A stretch of 64,000 nucleotides of DNA from JAALLB01 sp017643495 (GTDB lineage Bacteria; Pseudomonadota; Alphaproteobacteria; Rhizobiales; Rhizobiaceae): the NCBI GenBank assembly GCA_965216105.1, contig OZ244147.1:2480001-2544000 (forward strand), read 5' to 3'. Positions within the stretch are counted from its first letter, which is position 1. The number at the start of each line of letters is the position of its first letter. The position numbers and the translations under genes are program-made. The notes under the pieces were generated by a model. It made no database searches. It was given only the letters and a program-made list of their open reading frames with translations, and had not been told where the DNA came from. Below are positions 9,491-18,585 of this stretch, in pieces.

Positions 9491-9519
9491 TAATGTGAAC
9501 AATCTGCCAAAGCACATTA
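9491..9519. promoter_or_regulatory. Inverted repeat in the nqrA/apbE intergenic region
   Basis: TAATGTG and CACATTA form perfect 7-bp arms separated by 15 nt, 37 bp upstream of the nqrA start in the divergent promoter region. It could be an operator or a leader hairpin; no regulator can be assigned. Confidence 0.3.
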
Positions 9520-9693
9520 TGCACCCTGGCGGATATCCAACTTTTGGTTAGCAGCCAAACGGGTTGAATTGAACGCCTTCATACGATGCACTGATGACAT
9601 TTTCCAATGGAATAAACTAGTATTTCCTCAGAAAACACCATAAGCACTTTGACGCATGAGCATTTCCATACTGCCAAGTGACTGCGAGTAGCG

Positions 9694-10734
9694 ATGTCCC
9701 GCAAAACAGTTTTGTTATGCATCCTTGTTTGCGTGATACTGGCAGGGTGTGATCAGCCCGCAAGCAACAAGCTGCTGAACATTTCGGGCAAGACAATGGG
9801 GACAACCTATCATGTCAAAGCCAAGGCTGTCGGCACAAAGCTGGATGAAACAATTTTGAAAACCGAAGTTGAGTCCGTTCTAGCTGACGTCAATTCCAAA
9901 ATGTCCAACTGGCAGAAAACATCCGAAATTTCCCGTTTCAACCTGTCGCTCCAGACAAAACCTGTCAAAATCTCTGGTGACCTCTTTTCAGTTATAAGCA
10001 AGGCAAATGACGTCCATCTGAAAACTGGCGGAATGTTTGATGTGACACTCGCCCCGCTAATCAATTTGTGGGGCTTTGGGTCGCGGAAGCCCGAAGACCG
10101 CTTTCCCACAAATGACGAAATTTCCAGCGCTCTCGAACAGGTCGGTCAAACCAGATATCTCAAACTGGATACCGAAACCGGGACTGTCTCCAAAACCCGA
10201 CCCGATGTTGAAATCAATCTTTCAGCAATTGCCAAAGGATTTGGTATTGACGCGGTATCCGGAAAACTGACCCAGTTGGGATTTGAAAATTATCTGGTCG
10301 AAATCGGTGGTGACTTGCGCGTGGCGGGAACCAACGTGTCAGGCAAACCCTGGCGGGTCGGCATCGAAAAACCCGAAGCAGGCTCCAGGAATGTAAAAAC
10401 CGTCCTGAAGCTGACGAATTCGGGTATGGCCACTTCGGGTGATTACCGCAATTTCGTGGAAAACAACGGAACACGATATTCACACATAATCGATCCAACC
10501 ACCGGATTTCCAATCACCCACAGGACAACCTCGGTTACGGTCGTTGCAGAAAATGCAATGGACGCAGATGCTTGGGCTACCGCTCTACTGGTCATGGGAA
10601 ACAAGGAAGGCATGAAGGCTGCAAACGACAATGACATCGCCGCTTACTTTATCTCGCGCAACAGAGATGACGCAGACCAGAAATACATAATAGAAAGCAG
10701 CAAAGCGTTTGAAGAACTGGCAAATATGCAATAG
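9694..10734 (+). CDS. apbE: FAD:protein FMN transferase (flavinyltransferase)
   Basis: A 346-residue lipoprotein (signal peptide with lipobox LAGC, Cys about residue 19) of the ApbE family, which transfers FMN from FAD to threonines of target proteins outside the cytoplasmic membrane. Diagnostic segments are MGTTYHVKA, LAPLINLWGFG, INLSAIAKGFGID, EIGGDLRV and HIIDPTTGFPI, with a metal-binding aspartate in AENAMDADAWATAL. Its evident targets are NqrB and NqrC of the divergent operon, both of which retain the GAT motif. Confidence 0.96.
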   Translation: MSRKTVLLCILVCVILAGCDQPASNKLLNISGKTMGTTYHVKAKAVGTKLDETILKTEVESVLADVNSKMSNWQKTSEISRFNLSLQTKPVKISGDLFSVISKANDVHLKTGGMFDVTLAPLINLWGFGSRKPEDRFPTNDEISSALEQVGQTRYLKLDTETGTVSKTRPDVEINLSAIAKGFGIDAVSGKLTQLGFENYLVEIGGDLRVAGTNVSGKPWRVGIEKPEAGSRNVKTVLKLTNSGMATSGDYRNFVENNGTRYSHIIDPTTGFPITHRTTSVTVVAENAMDADAWATALLVMGNKEGMKAANDNDIAAYFISRNRDDADQKYIIESSKAFEELANMQ

Positions 10735-10767
10735 GTATCACCCAACTGTAAACGTCAGGTCGTAATC

Positions 10768-10986
10768 ATGGCAACTTTCCTTTTTGCTTTCACCCTTTTG
10801 GGACTGGTGGTCCTTGGAATGTCTCTTGGTGTCATTTTCATGGGCAAGCGTATCAAGGGTAGCTGCGGCGGATTGAATGCAATAAGTGGGGCCGACAAAT
10901 GCCTGGTTTGCAAAAAGGAAATAGACCCCAACAGTCCTTTGCGAGACAGACTCCAGTGCGGCAGACGTCAAAGCCAGTTTACCTGA
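10768..10986 (+). CDS. nqrM: Na+-NQR maturation factor NqrM
   Basis: A 72-residue protein with one N-terminal membrane helix (about 3-25) and four cysteines in GSCGGL, KCLVCKK and LQCG. It belongs to the DUF539/NqrM family required for building the iron-sulfur site in the NqrD/NqrE subunits. It lies 33 bp after apbE, so the two NQR assembly factors form a small operon divergent from the structural genes. Confidence 0.93.
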   Translation: MATFLFAFTLLGLVVLGMSLGVIFMGKRIKGSCGGLNAISGADKCLVCKKEIDPNSPLRDRLQCGRRQSQFT

Positions 10987-11074
10987 TGCAAACTTTCCAC
11001 TCATGTTCGATCAACACTTGAACATGTTTTGCTGCGTGAACATGCGTTTTTGATTTGCAAGGCGGGAGCCCTTT

Positions 11075-11257
11075 TTGGAACTGTATATTACACCTCCCAT
11101 CGCAATAGTTCTTCTAGTAGTGGCAGTTTCATGCGGTCACATGTTTCGTGACAACTGGAAAAACAAACCCGGAAACTGGAAATTGCGGGCATGGTTGTTT
11201 GGCCTACCGGCATGCATTTGCCTGCTTGTTTTGGGTTTCACTCCGCTCAAGTTTTAG
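11075..11257 (+). CDS. Small two-helix membrane protein, unknown
   Basis: A 60-residue reading frame with a TTG start and GGGAG at 7 nt spacing. It has two hydrophobic segments (about 7-22 and 39-57) separated by a basic loop (RDNWKNKPGNWKLR). I do not recognise it. It sits between nqrM and pncA on the same strand and could be a small accessory subunit or a chance frame. Confidence 0.5.
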   Translation: MELYITPPIAIVLLVVAVSCGHMFRDNWKNKPGNWKLRAWLFGLPACICLLVLGFTPLKF

Positions 11258-11435
11258 CCATTCCGGAAATCAGCATGCTACAGAATGGACAATTTCCGCC
11301 CAATCAGGAATCTTGTGTTGTCAAAGGTTCGACTTTTGAAAGTCAAACTGTGATGAACCGCCTGTCTTTTCATTTCCGTTTCGGGGCAAAAAAATCCGGT
11401 AATGGATAGATGTTTGTAACCACGGGAGAAAGCTT

Positions 11436-12035
11436 TTGTCCAAAGCCCTGATCGTCATCGACCTGCAATATGATTTCTGCCCTGGTGGCGCTCTTGCAGT
11501 TCCTGGTGGAGACCAGATTGTTGATGGCATCAATGAATTGATGCATGGATTTGATGCCGTGGTTTTCACTCAGGACTGGCATCCGGAGGGGCACTCATCC
11601 TTCGCTTCTTCGCACGCCGATCACAATATCTATGACGTGATTGAAATGCCGTATGGTCCCCAGGTTCTTTGGCCGGACCACTGCATACAAAACACATCAG
11701 GTGCAGAGTTTCATGAGGATCTCAATCTTGCACGTGCTGATGCGATAATACGCAAGGGATACCGCAGCGAGGTCGACAGTTACTCGGCGTTTTTCGAGAA
11801 TGACAAGATTACGCCAACAGGTCTCGAAGGCTATCTGCGGACGCGGAATATAAATGACCTGCACCTAGCGGGTCTTGCTACAGACTTTTGCGTTGCCTAT
11901 TCCGCGATTGATGCAGCAAAATTGGGATTTAACACCACTGTTCACACCCATCTTTGCAAGGCGATAAATCTGGACGGTTCTTTGGAGACAGCTCTTCTGA
12001 ACATGAAAAAAGAAGGGGTACTGCTTCATGGTTGA
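11436..12035 (+). CDS. pncA: Nicotinamidase
   Basis: A 199-residue isochorismatase-fold hydrolase converting nicotinamide to nicotinate plus ammonia in NAD salvage. The catalytic triad is visible: Asp in IVIDLQYDFCPGGAL, Lys in IIRKGY and Cys in GLATDFCVAY. Metal ligands are in VFTQDWHPEGHSSF. The start is TTG at 11436, supported by GGGAG 7 nt upstream. It overlaps pncB by 8 bp, so the two salvage steps are translationally coupled. Confidence 0.95.
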   Translation: MSKALIVIDLQYDFCPGGALAVPGGDQIVDGINELMHGFDAVVFTQDWHPEGHSSFASSHADHNIYDVIEMPYGPQVLWPDHCIQNTSGAEFHEDLNLARADAIIRKGYRSEVDSYSAFFENDKITPTGLEGYLRTRNINDLHLAGLATDFCVAYSAIDAAKLGFNTTVHTHLCKAINLDGSLETALLNMKKEGVLLHG

Positions 12036-13320
12036 TATCGCGAACCGTGTCTGGAATCACAAATGGAAAATTGACCCCATAGTCCGTTCATTGATCGATA
12101 CGGATTTTTACAAGTTGCTCATGTGTCAAACCGTGTTTCGCAACAAACCCGATACGGTTGTGCAATTCAGCCTTATAAACAGGTCAGAAAATGTTCACTT
12201 GGCGAAACTGGTTGATGAAGGTGAACTGCGCGAACAACTCCAGCATGTGCGATCACTCAGCCTTTCACGTGGTGAGAGTACATGGCTGCGCGGCAATACC
12301 TTCTACGGCAAACGCCAGATGTTCAGACCTGACTTCATGCAATGGTTTGAAGGGCTGCGCCTCCCGGATTATCACCTTGAACGCCGAGGTGACCAATATG
12401 AGCTGAACTTCGAGGGAACATGGCCCGAAGTCATGCTTTGGGAGATCCCTGCCCTTTCCATTTTGATGGAGCTTCGCAGTCGTGCGGTGCTGAACAAAAT
12501 GGACCATTTTGAACTGCAGGTTCTTTATGCACGGGCGATGGCCAAACTCTGGGAGAAAATAGAGACGCTGGGCAAATTGGAGAACCTTCTGATTGCCGAT
12601 TTCGGAACACGTCGCCGACATTCATTCCTGTGGCAGGATTGGGCTGTTCAAGCGATGGTTGAAGCCCTGGGACCCAAGTTTCTGGGTACCTCGAACTGCC
12701 TTATCGCCAAAAACCGCGATCTGGAAGCGATTGGCACGAATGGCCACGAATTACCGATGGTCTACAGTGCACTTGCTGAAAGCGACGAGGAACTGTTGCA
12801 GGCACCTTATGACGTCTTGAGTAACTGGCACGATGAACATGAGGGCAATTTGCGGATCATTCTGCCTGACACCTATGGCAGCGACAGCTTCTTCAGGAAT
12901 GCACCGGAATGGCTTGCAAAATGGACAGGAATTCGAATTGACAGCGGCGACCCGGTCGCAGGCGCTGAAGCTGCCATAAAATGGTGGACCAGTTGCGGTG
13001 AAAACCCGGCTGAAAAACTCGTCATATTCTCCGATGGTTTGGATGTCGACAAAATTGTTGAACTGCATCAGCAATTCAAGGGACGCGTGAAGGTTTCGTT
13101 TGGATGGGGCACCATGCTGACAAACGATTTTCGGAACCTGACAGATGGCGATCAGCTCGCTCCGTTCTCACTGGTTTGCAAAGCCGTATCAGCGAATGGC
13201 AAGCCGACGGTCAAACTGTCTGACAATCCGAACAAGGCTTCAGGTCCCGAGGTAGAGATCGAGCGATATCGACGCGTGTTCAATGTATCTGAACAGAAAG
13301 CCGAGCCGGTATTGGTCTAA
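12028..13320 (+). CDS. pncB: Nicotinate phosphoribosyltransferase
   Basis: A 430-residue enzyme forming nicotinate mononucleotide from nicotinate and PRPP with ATP. The N-terminal LIDTDFYKLLMCQ, the phosphorylated-histidine region FGTRRRHSFLWQD and the PRPP-site segment RIDSGDPV identify it. It uses the product of overlapping pncA. Placement next to nqr and its assembly genes puts NAD supply beside the NADH-oxidising complex. Confidence 0.96.
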   Translation: MVDIANRVWNHKWKIDPIVRSLIDTDFYKLLMCQTVFRNKPDTVVQFSLINRSENVHLAKLVDEGELREQLQHVRSLSLSRGESTWLRGNTFYGKRQMFRPDFMQWFEGLRLPDYHLERRGDQYELNFEGTWPEVMLWEIPALSILMELRSRAVLNKMDHFELQVLYARAMAKLWEKIETLGKLENLLIADFGTRRRHSFLWQDWAVQAMVEALGPKFLGTSNCLIAKNRDLEAIGTNGHELPMVYSALAESDEELLQAPYDVLSNWHDEHEGNLRIILPDTYGSDSFFRNAPEWLAKWTGIRIDSGDPVAGAEAAIKWWTSCGENPAEKLVIFSDGLDVDKIVELHQQFKGRVKVSFGWGTMLTNDFRNLTDGDQLAPFSLVCKAVSANGKPTVKLSDNPNKASGPEVEIERYRRVFNVSEQKAEPVLV

Positions 13321-13570
13321 ACACCCATAAAAGCTGCCCCAATAGCCGTATTTTCCCTGTTCTCAAGACAGAACAACATGTGACAGCGTGCGCGTTACAT
13401 TTACATGCGTTGCGGACGCCGGTTTTCAAGGCGTCATTCATCGCCTGTTTCAATCGGCAGCGCGAAACATACCACTGCTTTACACATCCCGGGCCCTGTC
13501 TTACGCTCCACTCCAGGAATGTTCAGAAATCATCTGGCATCAAACAACAGGGGCAGCAGAAGGTAATGAC

Positions 13571-15765
13571 ATGCGCATCGTGCGGTTTCTTCAAGCTTGG
13601 TCAGTGATTACCAAGACTGTATTTGCTCTTTTATACATAGTGCTGGGCCTGGCTGGCACTGCATTGGCAGGTGAAAGACTGGCTCTTGTGATTGGAAACG
13701 CTGAATATAAAAGCGAAACCATGCTGCCGCTTAAAAACCCAGTAAACGATGCCGTATTAATCGGCGACAGCCTCAAAAAGGCCGGGTTCAAAACCGAGCT
13801 TTTGCTTAATGCTGACCTCCGGAAAATGAAAAGAGCCGTCCGAGATTTCGCGAATGCTCTTGAAGAAGCCGGCGATGGCTCCATTGCTGCGGTTTATTAT
13901 TCGGGACATGGGTTTGAAGCAGGGGGACGCAATTATCTCGCCCCGCTCAATGCCGATCTGCAAGACGAGGTAGATGCAGAGTTCGAGGCCCTTTCGATCG
14001 ATTGGGTCCTCTCAACCATCGAAGCGGCCCACGAAGGCGCAAACATCGTGATTTTCGATGCGTGCCGAAACACTGCCTTGAAGCGTTCGGCTGGTAATTC
14101 AACCGGCGGATTTACATTGCTAAACAGCACACCACGCGGCAGTTACATCTCATTTGCTACCGCCCCCGGGAGCACGGCAGTGATGGCAAAGACCTGAACA
14201 GTCCATACACGGCTGCAATCGCGCGCGAAATTCTGGTTCCTGGCACAACGCTTGAAACCGTCTTCAAGAGGGTTCGCCAAAGGGTTGTTGAAGATACCAA
14301 CGGTGAGCAAGTTCCCTGGGATCACTCGTCACTGACCACCAATATCGTGCTTGTACCCGCCAGTGACCCGGGAAACCAGGACACGGCTGCGGGCACAACC
14401 GGAACCGAAACCGAAAATGTCGTTCAGCTCGAGTTGCAATTCTGGAATGATGTCAAGGACAGCAATAACACATCCCAACTGCAAGCTTATCTGGACCGTT
14501 TTCCTGACGGGGCTTTCTCCGAGTTGGCAAAATCGAGGTTGTCAGAAGCAAGCACCACGACAGGCAGCGAAGTTGAACGGCTCTTTGCAAAACTTCAAAG
14601 CCGCTCCTTGTTGGTGGAAAATCCCAAGCTACCTCATGAGTATTACGCCAATGCACGATTGCGGGAAATCAAGGGGGATTACCCGAAAGCAAGACAGGAT
14701 TACCTGAAGTATTTTGCTTTCGGAGAGCCACAAGTAGACCCGCACTTGCGTTTTCAATCAGTGCTGAAAATCCAGGAAGGCAGAGCCGGAGCACGGGAAA
14801 TATACCGGTCTTTGGCGCAGGGAAAACGTGATCCGACAACCCTGTTTGCTGAAATCCTGCTTCAGGAACCGGATGAACGGCTCAGAAGACTCAACAGCTT
14901 TGTACAAGCCCACCCTGGGTTCACACCCGCGCTTTACGAACTCAGCATGGAATATTCACTTGTCCGTCTGGGGCAACAATCACTGGCAGACAAAACCAGG
15001 GAACTCGAACTGCTCACCCGGTTCATGGAGGGGGTCGAGGACGGAAGCTACCTGCGTTACTTCATTGACCAGCAAATGGCCGCTGAACGTATTGAAGATG
15101 CCAAGTCCAGGTTGGCGTCCCTGTCATTCATGAATACGAAAGCGCTCAGCAATCCCATTACCCTGAATGCCATGAGAAGCAATCAGGGCTGGATGTTGAA
15201 CATGTCGATTGCTGATCGTGCCAGGGAGATTTTTGTAAAACTTCCCAATGGTGAATTCAAATCAACCGGTTTCATGCCAGGTGCCGTTGACCCAACTACC
15301 GGTCAGCCAATTGCAACACCCTTCATAGAACTGCCGGGTAATGCAGACAAAACAAACATTGAAATCAAGTATACCGACATACGCGGAGAGACCCGCGGCC
15401 CTTTCGCGATGCTGTTTGATCCCGCCGCCTCTTTGATAGCATCCCAAAAGAACATCCTTGAGCAACTCACCAACGGGTGGCTTAGCTACCGTCTTTGGGA
15501 CGGCAAACAACTGGTCTATTTCACACATCTCATCAGCTACAGGTGCGCCATTGATACAGTTCATTACGGACTGGATACGGATCAGCCTGACAACACCTTT
15601 GATATCGGTAATTGTGACCCTGACAATCCGCATGCCATACCCTCTAGCGGACCGGGATCAACCGTTTATATGAGCATACCCAAATCAACAGGATACGTTT
15701 CTGTGAGATTGACTTACGCAGACAGTACAGAGTCTGACACAGTGCGGTTTGATGTACCAAAGTGA
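13571..15765 (+). pseudogene. Caspase-fold (C14) secreted protein, frameshifted
   Basis: The intended gene is about 731 codons. Reading from ATG 13571 (AGAAGG, 7 nt spacing) gives a signal peptide or anchor (residues 1-33) and a caspase-like domain with the His-Cys dyad intact: H113 in YYSGHGFE and C165 in IFDACRNTA. The frame then hits TGA at 14195. The expected continuation (SDGKDLNSPYTAAIAREIL) resumes in the -1 frame at 14179 and runs to 15765. The pattern fits one missing base in an Ala codon at 14177-14179. The rest holds a linker with FWNDVKDSNNTSQLQAYLDRFPDGAFSELAKSRL, common in bacterial caspase proteins, a TPR-like helical region and a C-terminal beta-rich domain. It could be a real inactivation or a sequence error, because both halves are otherwise well conserved. 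It heads a likely operon with the CHASE2 cyclase. Confidence 0.8.
14347..15765 (+). CDS. Downstream open half of the frameshifted caspase gene
   Basis: This is what can be read without repairing the frameshift: a 472-codon frame from a GTG at 14347 with no convincing ribosome site. It covers the linker, the helical repeat segment (PHEYYANARLREIKGDYPKA and following) and the C-terminal domain with GLDTDQPDNTFDIGNCDPDNP. It lacks signal peptide and catalytic domain and is unlikely to be an independent gene. Confidence 0.45.
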   Translation: MLVPASDPGNQDTAAGTTGTETENVVQLELQFWNDVKDSNNTSQLQAYLDRFPDGAFSELAKSRLSEASTTTGSEVERLFAKLQSRSLLVENPKLPHEYYANARLREIKGDYPKARQDYLKYFAFGEPQVDPHLRFQSVLKIQEGRAGAREIYRSLAQGKRDPTTLFAEILLQEPDERLRRLNSFVQAHPGFTPALYELSMEYSLVRLGQQSLADKTRELELLTRFMEGVEDGSYLRYFIDQQMAAERIEDAKSRLASLSFMNTKALSNPITLNAMRSNQGWMLNMSIADRAREIFVKLPNGEFKSTGFMPGAVDPTTGQPIATPFIELPGNADKTNIEIKYTDIRGETRGPFAMLFDPAASLIASQKNILEQLTNGWLSYRLWDGKQLVYFTHLISYRCAIDTVHYGLDTDQPDNTFDIGNCDPDNPHAIPSSGPGSTVYMSIPKSTGYVSVRLTYADSTESDTVRFDVPK

Positions 15766-15811
15766 TGGAAGGTGCAGTCCGTTTCGTGTCTTCTAAAATG
15801 CAGCTTCCCAA

Positions 15812-17770
15812 ATGACCTTCCCCGCCCCCCGAAGTCCCGTTGCACCTGGCTTTTGGCGCAATATATTCATGAGTGCTGTTGCGATTCTTCTGGCGATAGC
15901 CATCACAACGCCGCTCACAAGCCGTCTTGACCCGGTAATAGGCGACTTCTTATTGGCTCATCATCAAAGGGAAGTTGCTAAGCCTGCACAGGATATTGTG
16001 ATTGTGGCAATCACGGAAGAATCACTGGCTGCGCTCCCCTACCGTTCCCCCATAGACCGGCAATTTCTGGCGAAACTTGTGAAAACCATTGATGCAGGCT
16101 CACCGAAAATCATTGGCCTCGACATTCTGCTGGACAGTCCTACCGAACCGACGAAAGACCAACAGCTTTTTGAAGTGATTGATACTGCCGCAACACCCGT
16201 CGTTTTGGCTAATGTAACAGGCAGGAACGGCTTGACTGAAAAACAGGCCAGCTATCTTTCTGGCGTCTTGGAGAAGCAGCTTTCCGGATCCATAGTTCTC
16301 CAACGGGATGAAATTGACGGTGTGCTGCGTCATCTACCACTGTTGCAAGATGAGAACGGAAATAACATCCCCGCTTTTGCCAGCGTTCTGGCGAATCCGG
16401 AAAACCCGCCGTCCTACAAGCCGGGAAGGATATTGTACCAACCCGCCATGCAAAACGGCTCTGCGTCGTTCGTCACATACCCGGCCCATACACTGGACTT
16501 GCTGCCACCTGAATGGTTCTCCGGGAAAACTGTATTAATCGGAACTGATCTGCCCATTATTGACAGGCACAGACCACCCGTTGCCAATTCAGGTTCTACA
16601 TCGGACGGCTCATTACCCGGAATAGAAGTACATGCACATATTCTGAACCAGCTTCTGGCAGAACGCTCAGTTTACACAATTTCCTACTGGCATGTTCTTG
16701 CACTCGTTCTGCTTACAACAAGTCTGTCCGTTGCAGCCTTCAGCCTGACATCCAGACCCGGGCTGTTCTTTACCGGACTGGCTGTCACAAGCATTTTCTA
16801 TGCACTTTGCTGGTATTTTTTGATTGGCCAGGAAGTTGCAATGCTTCCGCTTGTTGCACCACCTGCCTCTGCCCTTTTCGCGGTGCTGCTCCTATCCCTG
16901 TTGCGATGGTGGCAAGACCGCTCGGAGAAGGCATTTCTCGAAGTTGCATTTTCAAAGTATGTGAGCCAAAGCGTGGTTCGCCGGTTGACCAGTGGCAATC
17001 TGAAGCTTGCCCTGGGAGGCGAAAAGCGTTTGGTAACCTATCTGTTTACCGACCTTGAAGGCTTTACAAAGCTGTCCCAGTCACTGCCCCCCGAAGACAT
17101 GGGATCGATCCTCAACGAGTATCTGGACAGGATGTGCGATTTGGCAACTTCCCACGGAGCAACAATTGACAAGATCATCGGCGACGCGATGGTATGCTTC
17201 TTTGGAGCGCCGGATGAAAACCCGAACCAGGCTTCAAGTGCCTTGAAGCTGGCGATCGCACTGGACAAATTATGCGAAAAATTCAGGTCGGATGCGCATG
17301 TCAAAGGGATAGCCCTTGGGACCACCCGAATTGGCGTGCATACCGGCGAAGCAATTGTCGGCAATTTCGGCGGCAAGCGCTTTTTTGACTATACCGGCAT
17401 CGGGGATACTGTGAACATCGCAGCACGCCTTGAGGGGGTTAACCGGTTTCTGGGCACAAGAATCTGCGTCAGCAAATCCGTGGTTGACCGATGTCAGCAG
17501 CCATCGTTCCGTCCTGTCGGCAATCTGGTCTTGAAAGGCCGGAACACGCCGGTTGAATGTTTTGAACCCTGTTCAGATGAAACGATGGACAGTTCATGGA
17601 TGAAGGCCTATCTCCATGCGTACCGGCTGATGGAAGCAAAGCATCCGGACACGCAGGCGGCATACGAAAAAGCATCCGGATTAAATCCCGAAGACGGACC
17701 AACACGCTTCCATCTCAACCGCCTCAATAACGGCATTGTTGATGCGCAAGTTACAATGTGGGAAAAATGA
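15812..17770 (+). CDS. CHASE2-domain adenylate/guanylate cyclase
   Basis: A 652-residue class III nucleotide cyclase. An N-terminal helix (about 15-35) is followed by a periplasmic CHASE2 sensor (about 45-270, with DIVIVAITEESLAALPYRSPIDR), three C-terminal membrane helices (about 285-370) and the cytoplasmic catalytic domain (about 405-585). Metal-binding aspartates lie in FTDLEGFT and KIIGDAM, and the transition-state Asn/Arg in GDTVNIAARLE, so it looks active. The tail contains TPR-like helices. It lies 46 bp after the caspase gene. It probably converts an extracytoplasmic signal into cAMP; cAMP versus cGMP specificity is inferred from family only. Confidence 0.93.
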   Translation: MTFPAPRSPVAPGFWRNIFMSAVAILLAIAITTPLTSRLDPVIGDFLLAHHQREVAKPAQDIVIVAITEESLAALPYRSPIDRQFLAKLVKTIDAGSPKIIGLDILLDSPTEPTKDQQLFEVIDTAATPVVLANVTGRNGLTEKQASYLSGVLEKQLSGSIVLQRDEIDGVLRHLPLLQDENGNNIPAFASVLANPENPPSYKPGRILYQPAMQNGSASFVTYPAHTLDLLPPEWFSGKTVLIGTDLPIIDRHRPPVANSGSTSDGSLPGIEVHAHILNQLLAERSVYTISYWHVLALVLLTTSLSVAAFSLTSRPGLFFTGLAVTSIFYALCWYFLIGQEVAMLPLVAPPASALFAVLLLSLLRWWQDRSEKAFLEVAFSKYVSQSVVRRLTSGNLKLALGGEKRLVTYLFTDLEGFTKLSQSLPPEDMGSILNEYLDRMCDLATSHGATIDKIIGDAMVCFFGAPDENPNQASSALKLAIALDKLCEKFRSDAHVKGIALGTTRIGVHTGEAIVGNFGGKRFFDYTGIGDTVNIAARLEGVNRFLGTRICVSKSVVDRCQQPSFRPVGNLVLKGRNTPVECFEPCSDETMDSSWMKAYLHAYRLMEAKHPDTQAAYEKASGLNPEDGPTRFHLNRLNNGIVDAQVTMWEK

Positions 17771-17807
17771 CAATCAGACCGGTTTTTCAATCAACGGAGA
17801 AAGCCTC

Positions 17808-18536
17808 GTGCGAGAAATTTCATTGGCGTTGATCCTGATCTTTGGCTTCTTTTCCAGCGTTGCCAGTGCTGAAATGATTATTGTTTCAGTTTCCGGCACT
17901 GATAATTTCCAGCCCGGGGAGAAACTCGATGACACATCAATCATATCCCTTCCGAAAGGTTCGAAAATAACGGTTTTGCACAAAACCGGTGACATGCAGG
18001 TTGTTACAGGGCCGCAAGAAAACCAACAATTGCCGGCCAAAAACAAAGCTGGAGACGCCCCAACGCAGCAATGGGAAATGCTTTCTTCAATCCTGGGTCA
18101 CTCTGACAAGCGTGCAGAAGTATTTGGTGTCTCCAGAAAGTTCGACGGCAATGTTCCTGCTACACCACGGGTCTGGCATGTGAGTGTGGACAGTTCCGGA
18201 CCACGCTGCATACAATCTTCACAACTGGTGTTGTGGCGCAGCAGTTCTGAAAAACAGCAAAATGTTTCCATACGAAGCGCCACGGGGAGACTCAAAGATA
18301 TCAGTTGGGCAGAAGGCCAAAAGGAATTACCAATACCTGACACGTTTACCCTTTCTGATGGTCGTCTCGCGGTCAGCGTTGGAGGTGCATTACGTGAGCT
18401 GGATCTCCACATCACCCCTCCGCAGATCGCGAATGGCAAGCCAGGTGCACTACTTGGCTGGTTGCTGGATAAAAAGTGTTACAGGCAAGCCCTATCACTG
18501 ATCGAACATGTTCATATGGAAGCAGAAATCAAATAA
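17808..18536 (+). CDS. Secreted protein of the caspase/cyclase cluster, unknown
   Basis: A 242-residue protein from a GTG at 17808 (GGAGAAAG upstream). It has a clear signal peptide (about 1-22, SSVASA) and a small beta-rich segment (SLPKGSKITVLHKTGDMQVVTGP) resembling the start of an SH3-like or FecR-like domain. A middle region follows (VWHVSVDSSGPRCIQSSQLVLWR), then a helical tail (LLGWLLDKKCYRQALSLIEHV). No family was recognised with confidence. It lies 37 bp behind the CHASE2 cyclase, so it may be the periplasmic partner or ligand sensed by it. Confidence 0.7.
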   Translation: MREISLALILIFGFFSSVASAEMIIVSVSGTDNFQPGEKLDDTSIISLPKGSKITVLHKTGDMQVVTGPQENQQLPAKNKAGDAPTQQWEMLSSILGHSDKRAEVFGVSRKFDGNVPATPRVWHVSVDSSGPRCIQSSQLVLWRSSSEKQQNVSIRSATGRLKDISWAEGQKELPIPDTFTLSDGRLAVSVGGALRELDLHITPPQIANGKPGALLGWLLDKKCYRQALSLIEHVHMEAEIK

Positions 18537-18585
18537 TCTGTCATCTGGCACGCCAGTGGACAATGCGCCCACTGCCCACCAGAAT

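Noticed and set aside
9491..9519. CRP-like site upstream of nqrA
   Set aside because: Arms TAATGTG/CACATTA are separated by 15 nt, not the 6 nt needed for TGTGA-N6-TCACA; kept only as an unassigned inverted repeat.
13358..13375. TGTTCT/AGAACA inverted repeat after pncB
   Set aside because: No T-run and weak stem; neither terminator nor operator can be argued.
18551..18580. Short inverted repeat (CAGTGG / CCACTG) between the convergent cluster end and the EamA gene
   Set aside because: Only six pairs with a 9-nt loop and no T-run; not enough for a terminator call.
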